DNA of 64,000 bases from Aliarcobacter butzleri (GTDB lineage: Bacteria; Campylobacterota; Campylobacteria; Campylobacterales; Arcobacteraceae). Each line of letters starts with the position of its first letter. Within the stretch, counting starts at the first letter, position 1. Shown one piece after another: positions 36,411-46,417 of the stretch. The DNA is taken from positions 434,001 through 498,000 of the forward strand of contig NZ_LT906455.1 of NCBI RefSeq assembly GCF_900187115.1, given 5' to 3'. The notes beneath the pieces are model-generated. The model saw only the letters and a program-made list of their open reading frames with translations, did no database searches and was not told the origin of the DNA. A program made the position numbers and the translations under genes.

Positions 36411-38018
36411 TTGAATTACAAAAGATTATCAAAATTTGGGATGAAATCTTTAGTTTTATTAGCAGCTTTACCTTTATTTGCAGTTGATGCACAAAAAGGT
36501 AAAGAAGTTATTGAAAGTAAATGTATTGCCTGTCATACAGGTGATTTAAAAGATGGCTTAAGTCGTATTTCTGATCAAAGAAAAACACCAGAAGGTTGGT
36601 ATATGACAGTAAAAAGAATGCAAAGGGAACATGGCTTATCTATCACAAAAGCTGAAGAAACAGATGTTATTAAATACCTTGCAGATTATCAAGGTTTGAC
36701 TCCTGATGAAATAAAACCTTACTCTTATGTTTTAGATAAAAAACCAAATGTTCAAGAAGAGGGTAAAGATGAATTATTAACTCAAATGTGTGTTAGATGT
36801 CACTCAGAAGCAAGAATTGGTCTTCAAAGAAGAACTGCAAATGAATGGAATAGTTTAGTAAATTATCACGTTGCACAATTTCCTTCTTTTGAAGTTCAAG
36901 CACAAGCAAGAGATAGAGATTGGTTTGGTGTAGCTCAAAATGAAGTAGTACCTTATTTAGAAGAAAATTTTGGAAAAGATAAAGAAAAATTTGAGAAATA
37001 TAAAAAATCATTAAAAAATTATGAATTACCTAAAAAATGGATAATGTCTGGACATACTCCAATAATTGGTGATTTTACAGCTAATTTAACACTAATGAAA
37101 AGTGCAGATGAATCTTATGGAATGCTTATTGATTATAAATATGCAAATGGAAAAGAGTATAAAACAACTGGTGTTGCAATAGTTTATGGAAAAACAGAAC
37201 TTAGAGCTTCTTTTGAAGTAGATGGAGTTAAATATAGACAAATTTTACATATTGACCCAAAAACAAATACTCTTGAAGGAAGAATGTTTGAAGTACTTCA
37301 TTCTGAAAATGGTTCTACTTTAGTAGGAAAAGAAAAAGATTCAAAAGAGACAACATTAGTAGCGGTTTATCCAAAAGCTGTAAAAGCTGGAGAAAAATCT
37401 ACTATTTCAATTGTTGGTACAAATTTAGTTGGGGATGTTAAATTACCAAGTAGTTTAAAAGTTTTAAAAACCATTAAACACACAAATAATGAAATTGTAT
37501 TAGATGTTATTGCGCATAAAAATGTAAAAACTTTTGATAGAAATATTTCAATTGGTGCAAAAACATTTAAAAATAGTTTAGTTGTATATGACAAAGTTGA
37601 TTATATAAAAGTTACTCCTGATTATGCAATTTCAAGAATTGGTGGAGAAGAAGGTAAAGATAAAATCTTAAAAGAGTATGCAACTTTTGAAGCAATTGGG
37701 TATTTAAATGGGAAAGATGGCAAAAAAGAGACAGCAGATGATATTGAATTAGGTGTATTACCTGCAACATGGAGTTTAGAAGCTTACGATGAACAAGCGC
37801 AAGAGGATAAAGATTTAGAATATGTTGGTCAAATAGATGCTAATACAGGAAAATTTACTCCAAGTGTAGCTGGACCAAATGAACAAAGAAAATTGATGAC
37901 AAATAATGCTGGAAATATAAGTGTTGTTGCAACATATAAAGATGGAAAAAAAGAGTTGAGTGAAAAATCTCATATGATTGTAACAGTTCCTAAATTTGTG
38001 AACCCACCAATTAATTAA
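36411..38018 (+). CDS. qhpA: Quinohemoprotein amine dehydrogenase alpha subunit (diheme)
   Basis: Large subunit of the periplasmic quinohemoprotein amine dehydrogenase, which passes electrons from the quinone cofactor of the small subunit through two c-hemes. It has 535 residues: a signal peptide (cleavage near 25), heme motifs CIACH (38-42) and CVRCH (127-131), then beta-rich domains with KAGEKSTISIVGTN. It starts with TTG at 36411, supported by GAGGAG with six-base spacing; an ATG at residue 11 is an alternative. It is the first gene of a seven-gene operon with its own maturation enzymes. Confidence 0.93.
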   Translation: MNYKRLSKFGMKSLVLLAALPLFAVDAQKGKEVIESKCIACHTGDLKDGLSRISDQRKTPEGWYMTVKRMQREHGLSITKAEETDVIKYLADYQGLTPDEIKPYSYVLDKKPNVQEEGKDELLTQMCVRCHSEARIGLQRRTANEWNSLVNYHVAQFPSFEVQAQARDRDWFGVAQNEVVPYLEENFGKDKEKFEKYKKSLKNYELPKKWIMSGHTPIIGDFTANLTLMKSADESYGMLIDYKYANGKEYKTTGVAIVYGKTELRASFEVDGVKYRQILHIDPKTNTLEGRMFEVLHSENGSTLVGKEKDSKETTLVAVYPKAVKAGEKSTISIVGTNLVGDVKLPSSLKVLKTIKHTNNEIVLDVIAHKNVKTFDRNISIGAKTFKNSLVVYDKVDYIKVTPDYAISRIGGEEGKDKILKEYATFEAIGYLNGKDGKKETADDIELGVLPATWSLEAYDEQAQEDKDLEYVGQIDANTGKFTPSVAGPNEQRKLMTNNAGNISVVATYKDGKKELSEKSHMIVTVPKFVNPPIN

Positions 38019-38027
38019 GAATTTATC

Positions 38028-39401
38028 ATGAGTATCAATAACTATAATTTAATAAAAACAAATTATCATATTTTAGAAATAGATTCAAAAGAGTTCTTAT
38101 TTCATATACCAACTTCTTCAGTTTTTGAGTTATCAACTGAAAGTGCAAATCTTTTAAGAAAGATGGAAAATAAAGAAGAGATAACAAAAGATGAAGAAGA
38201 GATAGTTGAAGAGTTTAAAGAGCTAAATATTGTAGGAAGCAGATTTTTTGTAAAAGAAGAAGAGACAAAAATAGAACATTTTCCTGCAAAAGCTCTAGTT
38301 TTAAATGTAACTTCAGGATGTAATCTTAGTTGTACATATTGCTATAAAGCAGATTTAACATCTTTAAAAAATAGTGGTCAAATGACTTTTGAAATTGCAA
38401 AAGATGCTATTGATATGTTTTATAAAGAATCTCCATATTTAAAAGAGTATTCAATTACTTTTTTTGGAGGTGAACCTTTGAGTAACTTACCTTTAATCAA
38501 ACAAATTATTGCTTATGCAAATGATTTTTTTGAAAGTAAAGGTTTAAAAATTGGTTATTCAATGACATCAAATGCAACACTTTTAACTGATGAGGTTATT
38601 AGATATTTACATGAAAGCAAAGTTGATTTAACTATTAGTATTGATGGTCCAGAATCTCTTCATAACAAAACAAGAGTATATGAAAATGGAAAAGGAAGTT
38701 ATGAAAAAGTAGCTAAAAATGTGGCAAAACTATTGGATATTTATAAAAATAGAACAGTAGGTGCAAGAGTTACTTTAACAAGAGGAGTAACAGATGTAAA
38801 AACAATTTGGAATCACTTAAGATATGACTTAAAATTCAAAGAGGTTGGTTTTGCTCCTGCAACTTCAGGCGATAATGACTTTTTTAATTTAAGTGATAGT
38901 GATTTGAAAAAAGTTTTTGCAGGATTTAAAGAGTTAGGTGAAGATTATATTAATGAGGCAATTAAGGGTAATTTTAATGGTTTTTCAAATCTTCATCGAA
39001 CAGTAATTGATATTCATGAAGGAAGAAAGAAAAAATTACCTTGTGGAGCTGGAGTTGGATTACTTTCTGTTTCATATAAAGGTGATATAGATTTGTGTCA
39101 TAGATTTACAGGTTCTGATTATCCATCTTTTGGAAATATAGAAAAAGGTCTTGATAAAAAAGCTTTAGGGAGTTTTTTAGAAAAAAGAGCAAATGAAAAA
39201 GATACAAGTTGCCAAACATGTAGAATTAGAAATCTATGTGCAGGTGGTTGTTATCATGAAAGTTATATCAAATATGGAACACCTGAAAAATCAGTGTTAC
39301 ATTATTGTGATGATATGAGAAATTGGATTGATTTTGCAGTAGAAGCATATATAAGAATAAAAGCAAAAAATCCAGAATTTTTTACAAAATATTTTAAATA
39401 A
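38028..39401 (+). CDS. qhpD: Radical SAM/SPASM maturase of amine dehydrogenase small subunit
   Basis: Enzyme forming the intra-peptide thioether crosslinks in QhpC. It has 457 residues. The N-terminal peptide-recognition region (about 1-85) is followed by the radical SAM CxxxCxxC motif, Cys98, 102, 105 (CNLSCTYC), the [10 protein letters not shown]-binding motif, and C-terminal SPASM cysteines in [26 protein letters not shown] and YCDDM that would hold extra iron-sulfur clusters. It is placed directly before its substrate gene. Confidence 0.95.
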   Translation: MSINNYNLIKTNYHILEIDSKEFLFHIPTSSVFELSTESANLLRKMENKEEITKDEEEIVEEFKELNIVGSRFFVKEEETKIEHFPAKALVLNVTSGCNLSCTYCYKADLTSLKNSGQMTFEIAKDAIDMFYKESPYLKEYSITFFGGEPLSNLPLIKQIIAYANDFFESKGLKIGYSMTSNATLLTDEVIRYLHESKVDLTISIDGPESLHNKTRVYENGKGSYEKVAKNVAKLLDIYKNRTVGARVTLTRGVTDVKTIWNHLRYDLKFKEVGFAPATSGDNDFFNLSDSDLKKVFAGFKELGEDYINEAIKGNFNGFSNLHRTVIDIHEGRKKKLPCGAGVGLLSVSYKGDIDLCHRFTGSDYPSFGNIEKGLDKKALGSFLEKRANEKDTSCQTCRIRNLCAGGCYHESYIKYGTPEKSVLHYCDDMRNWIDFAVEAYIRIKAKNPEFFTKYFK

Positions 39402-39411
39402 GGAAAAGAAA

Positions 39412-39732
39412 ATGAAACATTTAAAACCAATTACACCAAAAGCTAAACTTTTAGAAGAGGCTTTAAAAGAGGGAAATGCAAATGAAGTAGTTGCAATGTC
39501 AAGTGTTGTGGGATGTGTTACAACATTTGATCCAGGTTGGGAAGTAGATAGTGATGGTGGAGTTGCTAGTCTTTGTCAACCAATGGAAGCAGATTTATAT
39601 GGATGTTCAGATCCTTGTTGGTGGCCAACTCAAGTTCCTGATACTTCTTCTAGTTATAAAAAATGGAGTGAAAAAGCTCCTGCAACAAAAGATGACTGGC
39701 GAGAATTAGAAAATGTATATCCAAAAATGTAA
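39412..39732 (+). CDS. qhpC: Quinohemoprotein amine dehydrogenase small (gamma) subunit precursor
   Basis: Catalytic subunit carrying the cysteine tryptophylquinone cofactor. The precursor has 106 residues; aligning with the known enzyme puts the mature start at residue 29. All crosslinking residues match the published pattern: Cys35-Glu44, Cys55-Asp61 and Cys69-Asp77 for thioethers, and Cys65 with Trp71 for the cofactor (mature numbering C7-E16, C27-D33, C41-D49, C37-W43). The core reads [19 protein letters not shown], nearly invariant in the family. The 28-residue leader is presumably removed by QhpE. Confidence 0.96.
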   Translation: MKHLKPITPKAKLLEEALKEGNANEVVAMSSVVGCVTTFDPGWEVDSDGGVASLCQPMEADLYGCSDPCWWPTQVPDTSSSYKKWSEKAPATKDDWRELENVYPKM

Positions 39733-39749
39733 ATAGAAAGGTTGTTAGT

Positions 39750-40883
39750 ATGTTAAATAAAAAATTTATAAAAAGTGGTTTAGGATTATTAAGCTTTTCA
39801 TTAATTTTATCATCAAGCTTAAGTACAAACTTAAATGCAGCAAATGTTAAATTAAAATCAAATCACGATTATTTGGTTACAGTTACAAGACCAAATAATA
39901 TTGCTTTAGTTGATTTAGAAAAAAATGAGATGATAAATGAGTGTAAAATAGATGAAGCTTTCTCTCCAGGAGCAATAGTATTATCTCCAAATAATAAAGT
40001 TGCATTTATTTTAGGTGAATATGGAGAAGAAGTTGCTGGTTATGAAATAGAAACTTGTAAAAAAGTATTTCATACTTCTTTAACTCAAGGAAATATTAGA
40101 GCAAAATCTCTGTTTGGTTTATCAGTTAATGAAGATGGAACAAAAGTTTATGCAATTTATAATAGAACAGAGATGTTAAATGATAGATATAAAGTTTTAC
40201 CTCCATATTTTTCAGTTTATAATGTAGCTGATGGATTGAATGCAAAACCAGTTAAAAGTTTTGAGATGCCAAGACAAACAACAGTTGTTTCAACTGGAAA
40301 AGATGGAACAGTTTATGTAGTTGGTTCTGATTTATATAAAGTAAATCCAAAAAGTGCTGAAATAAATGTTGCAAAAAAAATAGTTAAATGGGGGAAAGAA
40401 GGGTTTAGTGACCTTGATTCTGCTGCAAACTATATAATAGGACAACAAACAGGAGATTTAACAGCTTTATATGCGACAGTAAAATATGATGACCCAAAAA
40501 ATCCATCAGAGGAAGAAGGAACTACATATTGGGGAATTACAAGTGTTGATTTAAATACAGGGGAGATAATTCAACAAGAAATTTCAGAATATGAAACTTT
40601 GATGTTTACAGCAATTAGAAGTCCAAAAGATCAAAATATCTTATACGGAGTTTTAAATGATTTAACAAAGTTTGATATAAAAGAACAAAAAGTGTTAAAA
40701 AGAGTTATAACAGATCATACATATTATAGTGTTGTTCCATCAGTAGATGGTGAAAAATTATATCTTGGTGGTTGTTTAAATGATATTGCAATTTATGATG
40801 CAAATAGTTTAGAAAAACTTGGAAATATTAAATTATCTGGAGATATGGGTTCAGCTGCTCTTCAAGTATTTAAAACAAAATAG
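39750..40883 (+). CDS. qhpB: Quinohemoprotein amine dehydrogenase beta subunit
   Basis: Seven-bladed beta-propeller subunit of the amine dehydrogenase. It has 377 residues with a signal peptide (cleavage near 30, SSLSTNLNA) and repeated blade motifs such as DYLVTVTRPNNIALVDLEKNE and GTVYVVGSDLYKVNP, like YVTN-type propellers. In the known structure this subunit packs against the small subunit and forms the amine pocket with it. It follows qhpC by 17 bases. Confidence 0.92.
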   Translation: MLNKKFIKSGLGLLSFSLILSSSLSTNLNAANVKLKSNHDYLVTVTRPNNIALVDLEKNEMINECKIDEAFSPGAIVLSPNNKVAFILGEYGEEVAGYEIETCKKVFHTSLTQGNIRAKSLFGLSVNEDGTKVYAIYNRTEMLNDRYKVLPPYFSVYNVADGLNAKPVKSFEMPRQTTVVSTGKDGTVYVVGSDLYKVNPKSAEINVAKKIVKWGKEGFSDLDSAANYIIGQQTGDLTALYATVKYDDPKNPSEEEGTTYWGITSVDLNTGEIIQQEISEYETLMFTAIRSPKDQNILYGVLNDLTKFDIKEQKVLKRVITDHTYYSVVPSVDGEKLYLGGCLNDIAIYDANSLEKLGNIKLSGDMGSAALQVFKTK

Positions 40884-40897
40884 GCAAACTTTTTAGT

Positions 40898-42535
40898 ATG
40901 TTTAAAAATATTATATATCCTCTCTTAAAGAAAAATAAGAGAGGGTTTTTTGTCATCTTCTTTTTTTCCATTCTTGTCTCTCTTGGTGGAGCAGTTCAAC
41001 CATATATTATGCAACACATAATTGATAATGCTATTTTAGCTTCAAATATAAATCAGCTTATTTTTTTAGTTTCTATCTCATTCTTTCTTACTATTTTTGT
41101 TATGATAATAAGTTATATAAATGAGATTTATTACACAAAAAATTCAATGAATATTTTATTTGAATTTAGAAAAATAGTTTTTAATAAACTATTTTTACAT
41201 GATAAAACTTTTTTAAACAAATATCATTCAGCAGATTTGATGTCACGAGTTCAAGGTGATATTAGTGAACTTCAAAGGTTTTATACTGATAGTGTTTTCT
41301 CACTATTTTCAACTATCATTAGTCTTGTATTTATCTGTTTTATTGTCTATTCATATAATATAAAACTAATGATACTTATACTTATATTTTTGCCAATAGA
41401 GTTTTTTTGTCTAAAACCTCTATATCCACATATTCAAAATAGTACAAAAACTATGAGAGAATCAACTTCAAATATTGGCAAATTTTTTATAGAAAATTTT
41501 AGATATATGTTAACTATAAAAAATCTTGGAGCAAAAGAACAAACTTTAGAAAAACTTGATTTTATTCAAGATGATTATAAAAATGTTGTAATAAAAAATA
41601 AAAAAATTAATCTACTTTTTTCTCAAATCCCAGCATTTATTTCACTTCTTGGAAAAACTATCATTGTATCTTATGGTGGATATTTGACGATTAAAGGTGA
41701 ACTAAAAATTGGGGAACTTTTTGCATTTTTGACATATTTTACTATGATTTTAGCTCCTGTTCATACGATATTAGGAGTTATAAATAATTTTCCAAAAGTA
41801 AAAGTAAGTCTTAATAGAGTGCTTGAAATATTACCAAAAGAGAAAGATAATATAGAATTAAAAACAACAAATTTTGATTTAGTTATAAAAAATTTAGAGT
41901 TTTCTTATTCAAACAATAAAATATTTGAAAATTTAAATCTTTTTATAAAAGAGAAAAGCAAAATCGCAATTATTGGAAAAAATGGTACAGGTAAAACTAC
42001 CTTTGCTGATTTACTTTGTGGATTTTTAAAAGCTAATAATGGAGATATTTTTATAGAAAATGAAAAAATAGGAGAGAATGATTATATAAATTTCTCTTCA
42101 TATTTAGTAAAGTTAGAACAAACTCCAATTATTTTTGATGATACTTTAAAAAACAATCTTCTTTTAGCTAAAAACAGTGCAAAGGAAGAGGAGTTAATAG
42201 ATTGTTTGAAAAAAACAGGTATGTGTAAGTGGTTTAGAAATTTGCAAAAAGGTTTAAATACAAATCTTTTAGAATCAGGAGGAAATCTTTCAGGTGGTCA
42301 AAAACAAAGATTAGCTCTTTCAAGATTGATTTTACTAAATCCTAAAATCATAATTTTAGATGAATTTACTTCCTCAATTGATGAAAAAGATACTATTTGG
42401 TTTTATGAAAACATTTCAACAATTTTTCCAAACTCAACTATTATTGCAATAACACACAACTTAAATATGTTGAGCCATTTTGATAAGGTTTATTTACTTG
42501 AAAATAAAACTTTAAAGGAGTACAAAAATGTCTAA
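40898..42535 (+). CDS. qhpF: ABC exporter of the amine dehydrogenase operon
   Basis: Fused membrane/ATPase half-transporter of 545 residues. Six membrane helices lie in residues about 15-290; the ATPase domain has Walker A GKNGTGKTT, the signature LSGGQKQRLALSRL and Walker B KIIILDEFTSSID. In the characterised qhp operon an ABC protein of this kind is needed for enzyme formation and is thought to move the processed small subunit to the periplasm, since QhpC has no ordinary signal peptide. It overlaps qhpE by eight bases. Confidence 0.9.
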   Translation: MFKNIIYPLLKKNKRGFFVIFFFSILVSLGGAVQPYIMQHIIDNAILASNINQLIFLVSISFFLTIFVMIISYINEIYYTKNSMNILFEFRKIVFNKLFLHDKTFLNKYHSADLMSRVQGDISELQRFYTDSVFSLFSTIISLVFICFIVYSYNIKLMILILIFLPIEFFCLKPLYPHIQNSTKTMRESTSNIGKFFIENFRYMLTIKNLGAKEQTLEKLDFIQDDYKNVVIKNKKINLLFSQIPAFISLLGKTIIVSYGGYLTIKGELKIGELFAFLTYFTMILAPVHTILGVINNFPKVKVSLNRVLEILPKEKDNIELKTTNFDLVIKNLEFSYSNNKIFENLNLFIKEKSKIAIIGKNGTGKTTFADLLCGFLKANNGDIFIENEKIGENDYINFSSYLVKLEQTPIIFDDTLKNNLLLAKNSAKEEELIDCLKKTGMCKWFRNLQKGLNTNLLESGGNLSGGQKQRLALSRLILLNPKIIILDEFTSSIDEKDTIWFYENISTIFPNSTIIAITHNLNMLSHFDKVYLLENKTLKEYKNV

Positions 42536-43157
42536 AGAAGTTTTTGTTGCACTAATAGATAGTGGTTGCAATTTTGAAACTTATGAAAAAATTGCCATAC
42601 ATATAGAAAACAATAGAATAAAAATTAAAAACCAAAATAATATAAATTTTGAACATGGAAATGTTATTGGAAACATCATAAAAGATGAAAACATAAATAT
42701 TTATGACATTCAAGTTTTTAATGAAAATTTATCAACAACTCCTCATCATATTTTTGGTGCATTAAATTATCTAAAAGATAAAAAAGTTGATGTAATAAGT
42801 ATGAGTTTAGGTCTAAAAACAAACTATAAAGAGATTGAAGAGTTATGTCGTGAATTTATAAAAAAAGGTGTTGTAATCATCTCTTCTTATCCAAAATCTG
42901 GGCAAGAATTTGTTTATCCAGCTTCTTATGAAAATGTTATAAAAGTAACTTCAGAAGGAAAATGTATGGATGATAAAGTAGTTGTTTTAGATAAAGAAAA
43001 ACTATTTTTTGGTGCAAATCCTTTTTCAACTGTAAAAAATGTTGCAGGTTCAAGTGTTGCAGTTGCAAAATTTACAAAAGAGTTTTGCTCTTATATAAAA
43101 AAGGGTTTTAGCAAAATTGAAATAATCGAAGAGTTTTCAAAAAGGATTATTAAGTGA
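42528..43157 (+). CDS. qhpE: Subtilisin-like protease processing QhpC
   Basis: Small S8-family serine protease of 209 residues without signal peptide. The catalytic triad is readable as Asp11 (ALIDSG), His43 (FEHGNVIGNI) and Ser176 (GSSVA). It matches QhpE, which removes the leader of the crosslinked small subunit in the cytoplasm; it is far shorter than secreted subtilisins and lacks a propeptide. It overlaps qhpF and qhpG at its two ends, so all three are translationally coupled. Confidence 0.92.
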   Translation: MSKEVFVALIDSGCNFETYEKIAIHIENNRIKIKNQNNINFEHGNVIGNIIKDENINIYDIQVFNENLSTTPHHIFGALNYLKDKKVDVISMSLGLKTNYKEIEELCREFIKKGVVIISSYPKSGQEFVYPASYENVIKVTSEGKCMDDKVVVLDKEKLFFGANPFSTVKNVAGSSVAVAKFTKEFCSYIKKGFSKIEIIEEFSKRIIK

Positions 43158-44479
43158 ATAGTAATAAAAAAATAGTTGTACTTGGTGCTGGAATTGCAGG
43201 TAGTTCTACTGCTATTGGACTTAAAAAATTAGGTTTTGATGTAACTGTTATTTATAAAAAAAGACCATTTACCGCTTACGAAGGATTTAGCCAAAAAACA
43301 AAAGAGGGACTTATCTCATTAGGTTGTATAAAAGCTTCAAAACTTTTAGTTGAACAATCTTTACGAAACTCAAATTGGGCAAGTAAAACACATAAAGTAA
43401 ATTATGAATTTGTTGTAAATAGAAGTATATTTGATAAAAGTTTATTGGAAGATTTAAAAGAGTATCAAATAAAAATCATTGAAGCAAAAGTTATTGGTTC
43501 AGTTGATTATTTAGATGAAAAGCCAAAAATCGTTTATAAAATAGATGAAAAGAAATACGACTTAATTGCAGATTTTGTTGTTGATGCAAGAGGAAGATTT
43601 ACACCTTTTAAAGATGAATATATTTGTGGTCCAAAAAGTTTTTCTCTTTTACAAGAGTTAGAACTTGAAGATATAAATGAAAATCAAACTTCTATTGATT
43701 CAGTAAAAGATGGTTGGATTTGGCAAGCTTATGTTGGAAATAAAAGAGGATATATTCAGTTTTCTTGTGATGAAGAACTAGCAAATAAAGTTAATTGTTT
43801 TGAGGATATGCTAAAAATTTTGCAAGAACAAAATATAGAACTTTGGAGTTTAAATAACTATAAAGTTGTTGGAAAATTAGTAAAAAGAGACTCATTTTGT
43901 AAAATTCATAAAAAGATAATAAATAATAAGATGATGTTAGTTGGAGATAGTGCATCAAGTATTGACCCACTTTCTGGAAATGGTGCTTTTCAAGCTATGA
44001 GTATGTCAAGTATTGCTCCATTTGTAATAAACACAATTTTAAATAAAAGTGAAATAGAACAAAAAGTTGCAATTGATTTTTATAAAAGTAGAGTAGAGTT
44101 TATCTTTGATAAGTTTACAAAAGTTGGAAAAGAGTTTTATATATTAGAAAAAAGATTTAATACTCTTTTTTGGCAAAATAGACAAACTTGGCCTCAAGAT
44201 AAAAATGAATTAGAAAAAAAAGTTCCAAGAATAGAAAAAAAAGCAGTTGTAAAAGATGGTTTTGTAAATGAAAGTGAGGTAGTAATCACAAAAGATAACC
44301 CTTTTGGTGCTTGCTATTTTGGAAATATTGAAATTATAGATTTAGCTAAATATTGTTTAGAAAACAGCTTTGAAAAATCTTTGGATTATTTTGATATTTT
44401 TTGTAAAGAAAGAAACGTCCCACTTCAAGTAGGCAATTCTTTAAAAAATTGGTGTATAAAAGAAGAAATCTTAGGATAA
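43154..44479 (+). CDS. qhpG: FAD-dependent monooxygenase for quinone cofactor formation
   Basis: Flavoprotein of 441 residues that, in the known system, hydroxylates the small-subunit tryptophan on the way to cysteine tryptophylquinone. The N-terminal Rossmann motif is VVLGAGIAGSSTAIGLKKLG, and the second FAD motif is MMLVGDSASSIDPLSGNGAFQAM. It belongs to the tryptophan-halogenase/monooxygenase type. It overlaps qhpE by four bases and is the last gene of the operon; its stop codon lies inside the terminator stem. Confidence 0.92.
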   Translation: MNSNKKIVVLGAGIAGSSTAIGLKKLGFDVTVIYKKRPFTAYEGFSQKTKEGLISLGCIKASKLLVEQSLRNSNWASKTHKVNYEFVVNRSIFDKSLLEDLKEYQIKIIEAKVIGSVDYLDEKPKIVYKIDEKKYDLIADFVVDARGRFTPFKDEYICGPKSFSLLQELELEDINENQTSIDSVKDGWIWQAYVGNKRGYIQFSCDEELANKVNCFEDMLKILQEQNIELWSLNNYKVVGKLVKRDSFCKIHKKIINNKMMLVGDSASSIDPLSGNGAFQAMSMSSIAPFVINTILNKSEIEQKVAIDFYKSRVEFIFDKFTKVGKEFYILEKRFNTLFWQNRQTWPQDKNELEKKVPRIEKKAVVKDGFVNESEVVITKDNPFGACYFGNIEIIDLAKYCLENSFEKSLDYFDIFCKERNVPLQVGNSLKNWCIKEEILG

Positions 44480-44506
44480 AAAGAGTATTAATAACTCTTT
44501 TTATCC
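44474..44506. terminator. Bidirectional terminator overlapping both flanking stop codons
   Basis: GGATAAAAAGAGT (44474-44486) and ACTCTTTTTATCC (44494-44506) pair perfectly around a seven-base loop. The stop of qhpG (44477-44479) and of the opposite-strand diguanylate cyclase (44488-44490) both lie within it. Confidence 0.85.
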
Positions 44507-46347
44507 GCACTTTTTAAGAACTCTTTTTGGAATCTTACTATTTTGTTTCTTCCTGTTTCTTTTGCTTCATATAAAGATATATCTGCATATTTGATACATT
44601 TCCAAATTTGGTCAGCATCATCAGGGAAGAAAGAGTATCCAATACTTACAGTTTTACTAAATGCTTGCCCATTATAATTAAATACAAGTTTTGCAAACTC
44701 TTGATTTATTTTTGTTGCAAGTTCTCTTGCACTACTTTCAGTTGGGTTTTTCATAATAATTAAAAATTCTTCTCCCCCAAATCTAACAATAAACTCATTT
44801 TCAGAAATAGAAGCTTTCATCGTATCTGATAATTTTTGTAATATTGCATCACCTGCATCATGTCCATAAGTATCGTTTATCATTTTGAAGTAGTCAATAT
44901 CTAAAAACATAATTGCAAATTTTGAACCATCTTGAGATTCGTGAGGCAATTTCTTCTCAATAAATTCGTCTAAATATCTACGATTATAAAGTCCTGTTAA
45001 TCCATCAACTAAATTTTTTTCTCTTAATGCATCCATTAAAAGTTTACTTTCTAAAATAGGTTTTGTCTCTTCTAAATATTTTTTGATTATTCCTATTTGA
45101 TATTTAGTATTTTGTAAACTATCTTTATCTTTACAAACTATATGAATAACAATATTTTTTTGCTCATTTATTAAAAATGGAATACAAATATGATTTGTTT
45201 CACCTGAACATTTTGCAATTCTACAAATCTCAGGGAAGTTTTCTGAAGAGACAATCGTATTTGTTCTTTCAGCTCTACAACCAGATTTTATACCTTTTGA
45301 AATAACGCAACAAGGTTTTTCTACTTCTATTAGTGGATATATTGTTTTTCTTTCATCTTTTATTAAATCTGTTTCAAAAATATAAAAAGATTCAATATTT
45401 AGTTTATTTTTCAAAACTTGAATTAATCTATAAAAAATATCTTCTTTTGTTAAATCTGTTTCGATAGTTTTTTTATAGTTGTAAATTTCAGTTATATCTT
45501 CAATAATCTCTTTTGCTGTTAAAAGTTTATCATTACTAAAAATTGTAGCTCTATTATGAACAAATGATGTAAGATTTTTTTCAATACCTGTTAAGACTGT
45601 TTCAAGTTTTTCGATTAATTCATTTAACCAGATTGAAGCTTCTTTATCCTCTTTTAATACACCTTCTTTAACTCTAACTGAATAATCACCTTCATGAACT
45701 TGTTTTAAAGTTTCAGTTATAGAATCAAATGAGTTTGTAAAAGGAGTTATCTTTTTTCTTAAATATATTAAAATAAGGATTAAGAAAACTGAGATTGTCG
45801 CAACAACATTTATCAATATAACAATATTTGAAATTCTATCTTCTTGAATATCAAAAGTTAAAGAAATAGCACCTAAAACTTGCCCTTCTTGTGCATTATG
45901 ACATGACATACAATTAGGTTTATCAAGAGATGAAGCTGTATATGGAATAGTGATTCTTAAAGTAGCATCTTTAAAAGTCTCATTTACAATAACCTTTTCT
46001 TTACCATTTTTTAGTACATCTAAATCGATATTATCTCTTGCTTTTTCTGTTGCTAATAAAGAATTTCCAAATTGTTCACTAACACTTTTTGACCTCACAA
46101 CCCAAAGTTCTTTAATTCCTTGTAAGTTATTTAAGCTACTTAAAAAAGTATCTCTTTGATGCATAGTACCATTTATCATATGGCTAGTTAAAGAATTTTT
46201 TACTAACTGGGCAGTTAAATAGGCTCTTTTTTTTGCTCCGTCATATCCACTATGTCTCGAGCCAAGTGCAACTAATATTATTATAATTACAGCAAGTATC
46301 GAAATCATAGTAAAAATTATAAGAGTAATTTTTTTATTCGAGCTCAT
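44488..46347 (-). CDS. Diguanylate cyclase with periplasmic heme-c sensor domain
   Basis: Membrane protein of 619 residues. A membrane helix (about 8-28), a periplasmic Tll0287-like domain (about 33-170) with heme motif CMSCH (146-150), a second helix (about 174-196), HAMP (about 200-255), a cysteine-rich cytoplasmic domain (Cys346, 347, 357, 375, 380, 388, 405) and a GGDEF domain with active-site GGEEF (524-528). It should make cyclic-di-GMP in response to a heme-sensed cue such as redox state, NO or CO; the ligand is inferred. It is convergent with the qhp operon. Confidence 0.9.
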   Translation of the reverse strand: MSSNKKITLIIFTMISILAVIIIILVALGSRHSGYDGAKKRAYLTAQLVKNSLTSHMINGTMHQRDTFLSSLNNLQGIKELWVVRSKSVSEQFGNSLLATEKARDNIDLDVLKNGKEKVIVNETFKDATLRITIPYTASSLDKPNCMSCHNAQEGQVLGAISLTFDIQEDRISNIVILINVVATISVFLILILIYLRKKITPFTNSFDSITETLKQVHEGDYSVRVKEGVLKEDKEASIWLNELIEKLETVLTGIEKNLTSFVHNRATIFSNDKLLTAKEIIEDITEIYNYKKTIETDLTKEDIFYRLIQVLKNKLNIESFYIFETDLIKDERKTIYPLIEVEKPCCVISKGIKSGCRAERTNTIVSSENFPEICRIAKCSGETNHICIPFLINEQKNIVIHIVCKDKDSLQNTKYQIGIIKKYLEETKPILESKLLMDALREKNLVDGLTGLYNRRYLDEFIEKKLPHESQDGSKFAIMFLDIDYFKMINDTYGHDAGDAILQKLSDTMKASISENEFIVRFGGEEFLIIMKNPTESSARELATKINQEFAKLVFNYNGQAFSKTVSIGYSFFPDDADQIWKCIKYADISLYEAKETGRNKIVRFQKEFLKSADKKSY

Positions 46348-46417
46348 ATTTTCCCCTTCTTATTTCTAAAATATAATAGCATAAAATTATTTTTGTTTTA
46401 ATAATTTTTATATATAT

